A stretch of 64,000 nt of DNA from Aphrocallistes beatrix. Its lineage: Eukaryota; Porifera; Hexactinellida; Sceptrulophora; Aphrocallistidae. This document shows positions 1 through 34,012 of this stretch, one piece after another. Numbering within the stretch: the stretch's first letter is position 1; the number at the start of each line of letters is the position of its first letter. The stretch covers positions 4,526,001-4,590,000 of the forward strand of contig OY725495.1 in assembly GCA_963281255.1 (NCBI GenBank), read 5' to 3'. Position numbers and translations under genes: made by a program. The notes beneath the pieces were generated by a model. That model was not told the origin of the DNA. It saw only the letters and a list, made by a program, of their open reading frames with translations, and did no database searches.

Positions 1-370
1 TTTGATTTACATGACAGGTCAAGTCAGCATATTCAATCTCTCCCCGCTCACCAAGTAACTTACCAACAAAAACTCTTCTTAAAGAAATTCTTTTCTTAAA
101 ATAGTCCTTGTAAATTTTTTCATATATTATCTAGAATCAATATTAAAGTTCTATTACAATTGCGTTTACAATTCTTTGTGTTATGCAACTTATACTTGAT
201 GTGTCGAAGAATATCAACACATACGAATACGTGCTTATTTATTTCTACGTTAAATGGATCAAATAAGGTGTTATTAACTTAAATATTTTATCCTTGAACT
301 ACCAAAATCCATTTCGTATCACTACTTTACCAGATTCAGATAATCTGGATTGTTGTGAGTTGTAGTAACA
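1..370. other. no recognised feature at left edge
   Basis: AT-rich sequence without a convincing coding region or clear repeat. It would lie inside the first intron of the minus-strand USP8-type gene if that gene continues to the left. Confidence 0.4.
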
Positions 371-1030
371 CACTAGTCATAGATTTACTTGTATTTCTAT
401 TGTTCTAGTAAATACCTGTCCAAGTTCAATATACATAAAAAATAGAATACCAAGACCGCAACTACAGCTACTACAATTGAAACTACAATTGAACCAAGTT
501 TAGTATGACAGTACAATTTTTTATTTGCTAGTATTTGAAAATGCAACCGATTACCAATAAGATAATCAAAAAATATTTAGTTCTTATCAAGTTCCTGGTC
601 TCTCCTATGCAATTCGGTAGCCATAGTACTTACTCTATCAGTCAATGCTCCATTGTAGTTGAGCGTATCTTGCAATTGGTTTTGTACATGCCCACTTGAT
701 GATCTATTTGTTGGATAATTTGATCTTTATTTTCTACTTCCTTTGCCATATTTCTCACTCTCTCTGCCAACTGTCTATTGTTCCTATCTGTATTCTGCAG
801 CTGTATTCTCATTTGTCTCAGTTGCTCAGTTAATTGTTCACAAATCTGTTCTTTATTCTGAATTTCTGCCCCCATAAACCTCACCTTCTTAGTCAATTTT
901 TGGTTATTTTTGTCCTTATTCCGCATTTAAATTTTAGATCTTTGACTTGGTTATTTAATTCTTCATTGTCTTTTGCCAATTGAATTTCCAAATTTGTTTC
1001 TTTGACCGTTAAGCATTCAATGTTTAGTGC
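371..1030 (-). pseudogene. remnant of TRAF-type coiled-coil gene (3' part)
   Basis: This is a partial second copy of the coiled-coil part and 3' flank of the gene at 2909-4462. The longest open piece (926 to 642) reads a coiled coil with the same units as the intact copy, such as EIQNKEQICEQLTEQL and QLAERVRNMAKEVENKDQ. It then shifts frame after the IDHQV segment. In the original frame the motif ELDK is still visible near 600, followed at once by a stop, so the C-terminal membrane anchor of the other copy is lost. Homology with 2785-3590 extends into the 3' flank. No zinc fingers remain. It probably lies within an intron of the USP8-type gene. It is a decayed duplicate with no predicted function. 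Confidence 0.7.
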
Positions 1031-1371
1031 CGTTCCTAGTATAGGGGATACATATGCCATGATATTTTCATAAAAGTGAAAAAGTGTTAAAAATTTTCAG
1101 AATTTTTCAGAATCCCCAATATTGATATGATATTTAAAACAAATACGCCTCTGATCGCCATTGACCATTTTAAGCTAAATTATTTCAAATTGTAAATATC
1201 CTGAATTTACACCCGAAATCTTAAAAAAAATATTTCAAAAAAAATATTTCAATGTAACCAGTAGTCTTTGGTTAAAAACTAAATTACGTTTTCATCCATA
1301 CACGTAGATAATTTGTGCTGAAAAATGGCATTTTGTGATTAGTTAGGATGTTTCTGTTGTGGCGTAATTAC

Positions 1372-2080
1372 CTGTGTTGTAGATACGTGGTAAGCTAGTC
1401 CCAATGCTATCGCTGATGGCGTAACTATCTTCTGGATCTAGAGCAGTGTCGGGCAGGTAATGAGTGTACTCCAGTTCTCGTGTCGGCCGGGAAGCGGTCA
1501 TAGTCGGAGGGGCACGCCTCGGTTTGAAGAAATTCTCCTTGGGCTTCAGAGGAGGGAATGTGACGTCATCACCAGTTGAAGGAGTAAAGACTGTTGATTG
1601 ACTCCAGTTGTGCAAGCTGGATAGTAGAGACTCCTGGCCTCGTAGCCTATTAAGTTCTGTCTTATGGGTTGGCACAGAAAGTAACTGTGCGTCTTCAAAA
1701 TCTTGCACTGCATTCAGTTTCTCTTCCGCTTCTCTCCTCTTAGCGTATCGCTTCTTTAGATTCTCTTTCAACACCTCTCCGCGAGAAATCGAGGTCATGA
1801 ACTTGTCCTTACTGATGAAGACAGAGAACTTCTTAGGAGTCTTAGAATAGTCGAGAGTTCTCTTCGCGCCTTCGATAGAGTTGAGGTAGCGCATGAAAAG
1901 CACGAACGATTTCTCTTCGTCGCCTTCGATCCAAAATTCCTCTGCCTTCGTGAAAGCTTTCTCCGCGACTTTGAGATGTTTCTCTGGATCCTCTCTCTTC
2001 CCAATCTCAACCACTCCCAACTTGTGCAGATCGTCTAGGCATGTTCCCAGGTAGAGAGGCTTCTTGGAGTTTGAGGACAT
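1372..2080 (-). CDS. USP8/AMSH-type dimerisation-domain protein, first coding exon (partial gene)
   Basis: The ATG at 2080 opens about 236 codons to a strong donor (AACACAG/gtaatt) at 1372. Reading past the donor hits a stop after nine more codons. Residues about 8-120 (from LYLGTCLDDLHKL through AEEFWIEGDEEKSFVLFMRY to LKENLKKRYAKRREAEEKL) match the pattern of the N-terminal USP8 dimerisation/MIT-like helical domain. USP8 and AMSH use this domain at endosomes, where they remove ubiquitin from receptors on ESCRT. The rest is a low-complexity linker rich in Pro, Thr and Ser. The catalytic part (rhodanese/UCH or JAMM) is not in the window and would lie further left. USP8 is favoured over AMSH because of the LYL..L.DL start and the DEE.S.VLFMRY pattern. 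A ubiquitin-linked protein beside a TRAF-zinc-finger cluster may be coincidence. Confidence 0.7.
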
Positions 2081-2780
2081 TTTGAGTTATGCGGGCTTTG
2101 AGACAATCTCAAAATAGGATATACCTAATTCATTGAATGGAACGGAAACATTCCGTTCCGTAAATTAGGTACGTATATCCTCAAATTAGGTTTACCTAAA
2201 TTATTTTCTCTAGTGGCAACACATAAAATGCGGGTGAGTTCTATAACTCAAATACTTTATTTTAGATTAGTCTATATGAATGCACTGTGTGGATGTCTAA
2301 AGTACAACCACTATAGTCTTGCATCAAAATGACTTGCTATATCACAAGTGTTAATGGTGCGTGTACAGTGACATAGGGAGCTGTGGCAAACTATAACAGG
2401 TCCAACAAAGATCAGTTCTAGATGCTCTAGAGGCCTGGAATATTATTAAAAATGAATAAAATTTATATATTCCTGGAGAATAATGGCATCCAGACTGTGT
2501 GACAGGCCTTCATTGTAGATTAATCCTTTGGGCCATCGATTTGCGACGGGAATTCACTTCCCGTGGGAGTGAAAAAGTGGTGTTGTTTCGAGGGTTTAAG
2601 AATCTTGATATCATATTATAAGATTAATTGAACCTGCTTTTTACATGTGTGCTGTCAAGAAAGAAATTGGCCCGGGGAACCATTTTAGCCCTGCCAAAAG
2701 TGATCCCCCATCCAAAATTGGTAGCATCTATTTCCCTAGAATAAATCATATAATGTGATTACGTTACAATCAGAATAGTA
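2081..2780. other. intergenic, no recognised gene
   Basis: This spans the 5' side of the USP8-type exon and the 3' flank of the broken TRAF gene. A short inverted motif around 2145-2200 (TTCCGTTCC, ATTAGGT.TACCTAA) lies about 80 bases upstream of the USP8-type ATG. I see no coding signal. Confidence 0.4.
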
Positions 2781-2908
2781 ACATTAGTCATTGATTTACT
2801 TGTATTTCTATTGTTCTAGTAAATATTTGTCTAAAAACTCAATTCCCATTAAAAGAGAACGCTAAAATTAATTGGTTAGCACGACAGTCCAACTTTTATT
2901 AGCTGTTA

Positions 2909-4462
2909 TTAGAAAATATAACCGATTACCAATAAGATAATTATAATATGGATGAAATATTTCATTCTCTTGTCAAGTTCCTGGTCTCTCCTATGCAATT
3001 CGGCTGCCATAGTACTTACTCTATCGGTCACTGCTATATTGTGGTTGAGTGTATTTTGCAATTGGTTTTGTACATATTTCACTTGGTGATCTATTTGTTG
3101 GATAAGTTGATCTTTATTTTCTACTTCCTTTGCCGTATTTCTCACTCTCTCTGCCAATTGTTTATTTTCCCTATCTGTATTCTGCAGCTGTATTCCCATG
3201 TGTCTCAGTTGCTCAGTTAATTCTCCACAAATCTGTTCTTTATTCTGAATTTCTGTTCCCATAAACCTCACTGTCTCAGTTAATTCTTGGTTATTTTTTT
3301 CCTTATTCTGTATTTTAAATTCTAAATCTTTGACTTTAGTGATTATTTCTTGGTTATTTCTGTCTTTATTCCATATTTTTAATTCTAGATCTTTTACTTT
3401 AGTGGTTAATTCTTCGTTATTTTTGTCTTTATTCTGCGTTTCTAATTCTAAATCTTTGACTTTAGTGGTTAGTTCTTGGTTATTCCTGTATTTATTCTCT
3501 AAAACTTTGACTTTATTGGTCAATTATTCATTGTCTTTTACCTTATTTTGCAATTGTATTTCCAAATTTGTTTCTTTCACCGTTAAACGTTCGATTTTTT
3601 TCCCTTTATTTTGTACTTGGTTTTCCATTTTCTCTACTCTGTCAGTATAATACAACACAGTTATATCAAGGTGCTTAGATTCAAACGCTTTCTCGTGTTC
3701 ATGTATTTGGTACCGTCTACAAATTACTTCACAACCCATCTCCTTATAAGGACATGCTACTAGTGTATTGGGGCATTCTTTTTCAATATGTGATTTTAGT
3801 TCTTTGCGAATTAAATTTCTCAGACATTCGTTCGGACAGACCAATGAGAATTCTAGACAGAGTTCGTAGTGATTCTCTATGTCTTTGTATGCTATCGCGA
3901 TCTTACAATGTATGCAGTTAACTATTCGATTCAGACATTCATTTTCGCAGTGATTCATCAATTCATATCGTTTCAAGTTAACACCACACAAATTTGAACA
4001 ATGTACAACATATTCCATGCATTCATCTGAGTGAACGTCGATTTCCCCTATATTCCCTTTCCAAACGCATCCTCTCCTTTCTAAAGGACATTTCACCCTT
4101 ATGTTGGCTATCTTTGCTCTATATTTTAACATCGTTATAGTATTTCCCTCACCTTCGAGAATGCATGTCTCACACATCAAATTCTGTTCATCCCCGACTA
4201 AGCAAGCGTTCCGCATTATCCCATTACACTTAGTGCAAATATATGATTCAATTTCAATCTCATTTAAACTGTCAGCTAATAAATCCAGTTTATACCCTCC
4301 ATACTTACCTTTCTCTATTTCAATTAACAAAAGTTGTGGCTGGCGGACACTTTGAGTCCGCCGGAGGCGGTCACCATTGATTAATTGTAAGGGAGATAAC
4401 ATCTCTAAATATGTCTGTCCCACTGTTATAATCGATATCGCATGAAAAATCACATAAAGCAT
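2909..4462 (-). pseudogene. TRAF-type zinc-finger, coiled-coil, tail-anchored protein gene, broken
   Basis: Reading leftwards from about 4335, the frame contains the degenerate RING (CTKC...CETC), TRAF-type fingers (GCVWKG, HCENECLNRIVNCIHCK, KECPNTLVACPYKEMGC) and a long coiled coil of repeated units such as NNEELTTKVKDLE. It ends in about 14 hydrophobic residues (FIHIIIILLVIGYIF), a likely tail anchor. Two lesions are visible. A TAA at 3524-3526 sits where the repeat predicts CAA (DNE-stop-LTNKV), cutting the reading frame into 312 and 204 codons. The normal first exon start (MAxxKTYN..DC) is missing: upstream of PQLLLIEIEKG the frame runs into a transposon fragment (4336-4465). Unlike the cluster at 34-48 kb, there is no PH domain. 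Function of the tail-anchored form is unknown. Confidence 0.7.
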
Positions 4463-4465
4463 CTC
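4336..4465 (-). mobile_element. fragment of dispersed repeat (GC-rich hairpin end)
   Basis: The sequence around GGCGGACACTTTGAGTCCGCC followed by GGGAGATAACATCTCTAAATA recurs at 58912-59110 and, reversed, at 46430-46560. Here it is truncated and joined directly to the TRAF reading frame, replacing that gene's 5' end. Confidence 0.75.
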
Positions 4466-4657
4466 CTATGTTTTTATGAACCAAAGCCACCCAGAGTTAG
4501 CCACCCAGAGTAGTTTATATCAGCAATGCTTTATAGTATAGATTAGTATTTATTAAAATGTAAAGAATGTACAAATATTTTTATCAAATTAATATACATG
4601 CTTGAAGTTATCATTACAAGTATGTACTTGTATATTGGTCAAAAATGCTTATCTTTG

Positions 4658-27465
<22,808 letters not shown>

Positions 27466-28690
27466 GACAACCGCTCTTAATTAATTGTTTTCACAATATT
27501 ATTTAGGTAAACAAAAACCAAGCGTCCTTAAATAGGAGATTCGGAAGCCTATCGTAAAAATCACCCCAAAGTGATCATTTTAAACATTGCAGTAAACACA
27601 GAATATCCGGACCATAAGCACATATTATCTGGATCATAATCACATGTACTCTGGACTTTTTAATATATGGCTAATGATATCGATTTCATACTTTCATATG
27701 CTTACGAAATACATAAATAACATGGTGGTTAGTATTACTCCGAAAACGGACGATAAGAAATTTCAGAGAATACAACATAGTATAAGGAAATCACTATGGG
27801 AAATAATGTAGTGTATAAATACTTTTGTCCGGTTAGTCTATGTATCTATCTGCCTAGAAGCGACCCTGCATTCCATGTAAGACAATGTGAATCTCCGATT
27901 ACATACATGCATACTACAATATAACTAAATTTAATTACATTCATACACTCGAACTCTTATCCGGACCTCCGATATCCGGGCACCTCTCTCAACCGGGCAG
28001 CCCTTTCGACATTTAGTCAATATGCATTGTCCTATTTTTAAGTCAATTATTAACCACAATTCCAGCAATCATTATCATGTAATATTATTTAATGAACTTT
28101 GATAATGAGTTTGGAAGATAATTGCGACATCTAATATATTCAGGGTAAATACTGCTTAAAATGTATCAATCAATCGCAATGGAATAGTTTCTTTTCCTTT
28201 AAACAATATCTATTTTACAATCACCTCTCTTATCCGGAACTCAAATTTTGATAAGAGAGGTTCGAGTGTATATGGGGTGGAGGAAAATATAGTTTTCCAC
28301 AATGTATTAACTTATAGGGTATCGAATTGTCGTGTATCAAAATGTCTGTATCGCCTTATAACAGCAGACAAACCATATATGTATTCAACAACTGGACTGG
28401 TGCCACATCCATCTTATACTACAGATTTAGCGCCTAGCGACTACTGGCTCCCTACAGTATCATGCTAACTTTATGATGACGTCATAAGACACTGCAAACA
28501 ACGTTTTAGCATAAACGTACGTATATCATATAATTACTTGTTGGCTTGGCAAAGGAAAGCCTCAAAGATTGGTAGGAGTGCATTCCCACATTCTTGAGTT
28601 GGTGAAGCTTCATAAAGTTTCCATACAAGAAAATGTTGAAGTCACTACTATCCCATATGCAAGGGATTTTATGACTAAAATTATCCAGTG
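27466..28690. other. gap between two talin-type genes
   Basis: Homology to the other talin copies stops about 11 bases upstream of the ATG at 27465. The interval holds one MITE (27956-28268) and no coding region that I can support. The promoter of the left gene, if any, must lie here. Confidence 0.5.
27956..28268. mobile_element. TA-flanked MITE
   Basis: Ends CACTCGAAC and GTTCGAGTG with internal CTTATCCGG/GATAAGAG pairing and TA flanks, as in pogo/Tigger-type MITEs. Confidence 0.7.
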
Positions 28691-28926
28691 AGAGTAGTTT
28701 GTATCAGCAAAGATTTATAATATAGATTAGTTTTATTAAAATGTAAAATGCAGAATGTGCAAATACATATCAAATTGTACAATCTTTACGCTATCATTAT
28801 ATTGGTCGAAAATACTTACTTATCATTGGATAATGGAGCGTCTTAACTTTAATAATTGTTTACATCCCAGTATAGCTACACAATATTCACAGTGAATTGA
28901 AAGTTATCTTCTTGGGACAATCCTTC

Positions 28927-31900
28927 TCAAAATTTGTTTCTTTTCGAGGAAAGGTTGAACTCGTTAAGACAGAGTAACGGTAACTCAGGACAAGTAGTGA
29001 GATGATTGTCTATTTCTTTGTATAGCATCATAACCTTGCAATACTTACAGTTGACTTTTCGATTTAGACATTCGTTTTCGCAATGATTCATCAATTCAGA
29101 TCTCTTTAGAATAACCTTACATTTATTTAAACAATTGACAACTAATTCATTACATTCATCTAAGTGTGCTTCAACTTCACCAATAATTCCCTTCCACACA
29201 CATCCTCTACTCGACAACGGACACTTCGCACCTAGCTCTGGGATTTTCTCTCTTGATTTGATCATTGGCAAAGATGTTTCTCCTTCTACCACGCACATCT
29301 CACAGGCTAGATTCTGATCTGCTCCAACTATGCAGGCGTTTCTCAATAGTCCATTACATTTAGTGCAGATGTAAAAATCTATTGCGAGTTCATTTATATC
29401 ATTCGCTAATAAATCCTGTCTATAGCCTCCATATCCACCTTTCTCTATTTCGATATATAGGAGTTGCTGCTTGCGATCAACTTCATTGTACGTCTTCGTA
29501 GCAACTTCAATGTCCATATTTTCCTAGAAAAAACAACAGTAATCAGTGCATATTGTAGAGTTGAACGTAAATGTGGAATTAGCTAATACAACTATTCAAG
29601 AAGTATGTTGGTTGGCCGATCGTCAAATCGGAACTGAAACTATAGGTATTACCTGTCCAATCTGTTGCATGGGTGTAGCTCTCTGTGGAGCGATATTATC
29701 TTCAAACATGGTCGCCTCTTCATCGGCATCATGAACGTATTTCTCAGATGCTTGCTTCTTCTTCTTTTGGATGATGTCGATGTATCCAGCGATCAGCTGT
29801 GAGATCGTCTCTCCTTCTGAGGTCTGTACTGAGTAGAAGGAGTCATGGCAATCTCCGAAGTCCAGTGTGAAAGAGTGAGGAGAGGCTGCCCATCTCTTCA
29901 CTGTTGTCAGAGGCCATGTTCTCATCACGTCTTTGGTTATCTCATCTACTCGCATGATGCTGTCTCGAGTTATGCCTAAAGATGATAGTCAGATGCTAAA
30001 GAACAATTTTTTCTATGTGCGTTTATTATCCAATCCATGGCTTGAAAAACTACATGATATCCGGTCCTCGATTCATGCCCCCCCTAAGAAGGTTCTAATT
30101 TCTTTTACTTGTTAGAAAGAATATTAATGGTAAATTCCTCCTTTCTATGATTTCATGATTCACTCGTGTGATAATATATTGATTGAAAACTCACTTATGT
30201 CTGAAATATTAACTTTCTTCAGAGTGTTAAATGGATTAATAATCGAACTTGAACTGTTGTATGACAGTGTTACTACCCTATTACTGATACCATGGATAAA
30301 CGTATAAAGTTGTAATATTGGATCTGGGATGACCTTAAATTAAGTTCTATACTTTGATATTTCATCAATCATATTCATGATCCATTGTACTATAACTACA
30401 AAACAGAGCTCAGAACTAACCGAGCAGTCTGGGCACCAGTCTATTCTTGATCTTTATCTTCTCTTTCACGAGGAAGAAAGTGACGCCGTAGGTCTTGAGA
30501 GCTCTGCACAGCTGAATGAGTCTGAACTTCGCATCCATCTCCTTCAGACCGTAGTAGTGCTTCCACTCCTGAGACACCAGTCTCTCTATCCCGCGGGTCT
30601 TCGCGTACTCTTTAGGCAGAATGTTGGGGAGAACTTTGATTATGATTGCTGGCTTGTGTTTCCAGTCATCGAAATCCCCACTCACTATCTGAATAAGAGA
30701 AAATAATTAATTACGTCATTCGAAATTAAATATTTTCGCATCAGAATATCATACTTCTATTTTTAGGAATATAATACTATACGTTTGCATTTGATCGCAA
30801 ATGTAGGTTTGCAATTGATCAACTAAGTTGGGAATGTATGCACTAGGGGTATCGACGAATCCTCGAATTCTAATACCCGGTTCTCGAATCCTTTGTCAAA
30901 TACCCGGGTATTTTTTTAAGTTTATAGAATACTTTTCGAAATTCTTTTAATAAATGGTAAGTTCATTGTATAGACATTGAATCATGGATTTTTCAGTTTA
31001 TACTCGTATAAGAAAGACTCGTTTGCAAATTAACACATAAATAACTCTAATTGTTTAATATACTACGATAGTTAATTGAATATGTGAGAAATAACAAATA
31101 AATATTGTGATAAGAAAATCTTCTAACTACTACTAAATGAAATTATTCTAAAATAATTTGAAATGTCACCACCGTAAACTGGGTTGACGTTGGCCCTAAG
31201 AGGCTACTTTATCCCACAATAGCAATTTAAATAAAATATACTGAAACTTGATGAATCAATGTAATCACATTGCTAACATGTTGAACGAAACTCTCAATAT
31301 ATTCAAAGGCATTTAAACCGTAATATTTCTAAGTTTGAGTATATTTTATTAAAATTGCTATTGTGGAACAAAGTCACCTCTTAGGACCAAGGTCGTCCCA
31401 GTTTAGAATAATATATGTTACTGTTTACTTTTGAAATATCCTTTGAGAAATACTAAGTTTGCAGTTTGCATTTGTATTGTGAATTATAAGTATGTATTAT
31501 AAGTATTTATTTTAAAAACATCATGTGGTGATTTTTCACGCTGTTATAGCGTAATCCAATGCCTTTGTATATAGTAATGCGCAATACCCGGGTATTCGGA
31601 TTAAATTACTCAGGTATCGAATAACATTCGATTTTTTGGAACCGGATAACACCCCTAGTATGCACTATATGCCGTTCTACAATTGCAAATCGAATGGTGG
31701 AACTTTCATTCCTGGAATTTTCGTCCCTGAAATGTCCCTTTCGTACCTACTGATTTCTCAATCAAAATGCCCTATTTTCACCTTTTTGTTCAAACATATT
31801 CCATTCCATTCAAAAGCCTCAATTTCCGTTCTTTACTTTAGTGCCAGTTTGTTTTAGTCTCTAATTAGACAAAAATTCCGGGTACGAAAATTCCGCTTGC

Positions 31901-33347
31901 CGTTGATCGAATGCAAACCTACCGAATTCGATCAATTGCAACGCCATCTATGATACGAGTACTATTTTGGGAATCGAACTGCGATAAGAATAGTACAACT
32001 TGCTAAAATAATTCTAGCTACTAGGCGTAATGCGAAACATTTATTATTCTACAAGTATAAAGTCTTCCAAACTGTTATGGTTAGGTTATTAGGCAACCAG
32101 ATCTTAGTTAGATATAGGAACTACGCCTGGCGCAGCTCCACTTCAAGGCACTAGTAGACACGATTACTTAACTAGAATTCTCTTCAATTTATAGCTCATA
32201 TTATATCGCATTATACAAGTACTAGTACACATCTGCTATTCCAAGTGGTTGATCACTTCCTGAACCGTGATCATAACAAAACGAAACAGCAAATAAATAA
32301 ACAATGATATAGTACATACATAAACAAAATACAACAACAATAAAAGATAAACAAACCTGTTGCTGAAGAGAAGCGAACTTGACTGCTTCATCCTTGGTGC
32401 AGGGGAGTGTTCCCTCTACGATATCCTTCTGACTCTGTACGTAGAGCAGACCTAGCTGCACAGGATCATTCCCGTCTACGTTCTTGTCTGTGAAGTAGTA
32501 GCGCTTGCGTAGCATCACTACCTCTTTCTCGCCCACACCTTGGTCCCTCAAACTCTTGTCTGAGCTCAGCCATTTCAGTTCGTCGTCTGTGTGGAGGTTC
32601 TTCTTCATCTGAGCCATCTCAGCGATACGGACGGAAGGACGCTCCTTCATGAATTTACCTTTCTCGTCCTATGGTGGAATAGGATGATGGACCATGGATG
32701 AAGATTTCCAAATATTATACAATCGGAAGAGTTAGACCAGATATGTTGGAAAGCAATACAAGAACATACATCCTTTAAAAGAATATTCTGGAGAAACAAA
32801 AGATATAACACAATTCAAATTATGTTTTATAATAAATTATTTGATAATCCTGGCTGCTCTATGCTCCAAATGAAAACACAATCTCAGAAAATAGGAAGTT
32901 TAAATATAGCTAGTCGTTATATAAATAGTAACTCACCTTGACAATGAAGGAGAACTCTTCAGGGTTATTGAGTCCGTATCTAGCACACACTGTCTTCACG
33001 AGGTCTCGCACGTTCAAACTGTCATCCACTATAATCGTACGAATAGTCATGTCCAGCGTCTCAACTCTCAAAGGCCGCTTTTTCGTCCGATAGTCAAGAA
33101 TCGTGTTGTTCTCAAGTTGGTAGAATTCTAAGTTGCGTCTCAACTCGAGCCAAGTTCCAAATCTTGGTTCCAATTCGTCTATTTTTAGAAGACCATAGTT
33201 GTTTACGCTTTCTCCTGGTTCTACTGAATCTGGGAGTTTTTCGCGAATTTGTCGACACACATCGAATATTGTCATCTGTGAGTCAAATTTCTGAGTCGTA
33301 AGCTTGTTGCTACGAGCAATGTTTATCTTTAGGGTGAGTTTACCCAT
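28927..33347 (-). CDS. talin FERM head fused to RING-like/TRAF-type zinc fingers
   Basis: Exons (minus): 33347-32937 (F0), 32668-32357 (F1/F2), 30688-30421 (F2), 29975-29653 (F3), 29523-28927 (TRAF exon). All junctions hold frame (1911 bases, 636 residues). F0 starts MGKLTLKINIARSNKLTTQ. F3 has the conserved SIMRVDEITKDV and RWAASPHSFTLDFGD patterns of the integrin-binding PTB-like fold. F3 ends QQIGQ and splices to ENMDIEVATKTYNEVDRKQQ, then a degenerate RING (CTKC, CEMC) and TRAF-type fingers (GCVWKG, HCENECLNRKVNC). Compared with 4658-5515, the zinc-finger exon is broken after LLCLNE and ends 12 codons later. There is no rod, so it could compete with talin at integrins or bring finger-bound partners there; this is inference. 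Clean frames in four head exons argue against old decay. Confidence 0.8.
30844..31657. mobile_element. hAT-like element with 8-bp target duplication
   Basis: Ends TAGGGGTAT and ACACCCCTA are flanked by GTATGCAC on both sides (30836-30843, 31658-31665), as expected for hAT elements. It lies in intron 2 of the head-fusion gene and holds a nested MITE (31171-31405). No transposase frame. Confidence 0.8.
31171..31405. mobile_element. MITE nested in hAT-like element
   Basis: TAAACTGGG...CCCAGTTTA ends with CCTAAGAGG/CCTCTTAGG just inside. It is the same family as the outer part of 7589-8621. Confidence 0.75.
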
Positions 33348-34012
33348 GACAACCGCTCGTTACTTAGGAATGTTTTCTGCTAAAACTAGGAAAGATTATA
33401 TAGATACATAATTTGGTAAAAGGAAATATCCGGCGATCATGAGTACAAAAGTTTCTAGCGTACACAACTCCCCTTCTTTATCAAAATAACTCTCTAAAAG
33501 ATTTTGCATTGCGAATTATAAATTTTAAGCTAATATTATAAGTATTAACGTAGATAATTAGTTACATACTACACAGTTTATGCACAAAATATCTATCTAA
33601 AGTAAGTTATGACTAACTTGATAAAACAAAGCTAAAAATTATTTGATGTTATTTTTATAATTAATGAGTTCATATCTGAATCCAAATAAGACTTTCCAAG
33701 GCCAAATGTCAGCAAATTTCTTCACTTCTATAAGAAATTAATTTATTCATTATAATGTAGATAGTCATTATTCAAATAATATAGGTTTTAGGAACAATAA
33801 TGATTAACTGAGTTAAGGGGAGACAGGAAAGTTATTCTTTCTTTAGAGACTTATACAGTAAAATTTATCTAATGACATTTTCAATCATTAACTATTAATT
33901 GTTCACTCAAGACATATTTGGGAATTGTTTCGGGACTTAATATTGTTATTCCCATGCATGGCAGGCTTTTTAATTAACCAGAAATTATGAGTTAATATCG
34001 ACTTGTACAAAC

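Noticed and set aside
1..1371. Catalytic USP or JAMM exon of the USP8-type gene
   Set aside because: No Cys-box, His-box or JAMM pattern is visible on the minus strand here; only the TRAF coiled-coil remnant is seen.
3524..3526. Stop codon reassigned as Gln
   Set aside because: TAA is used as the normal end of other genes here (for example 41907 and 45340). A single in-frame TAA is better explained as a nonsense mutation.
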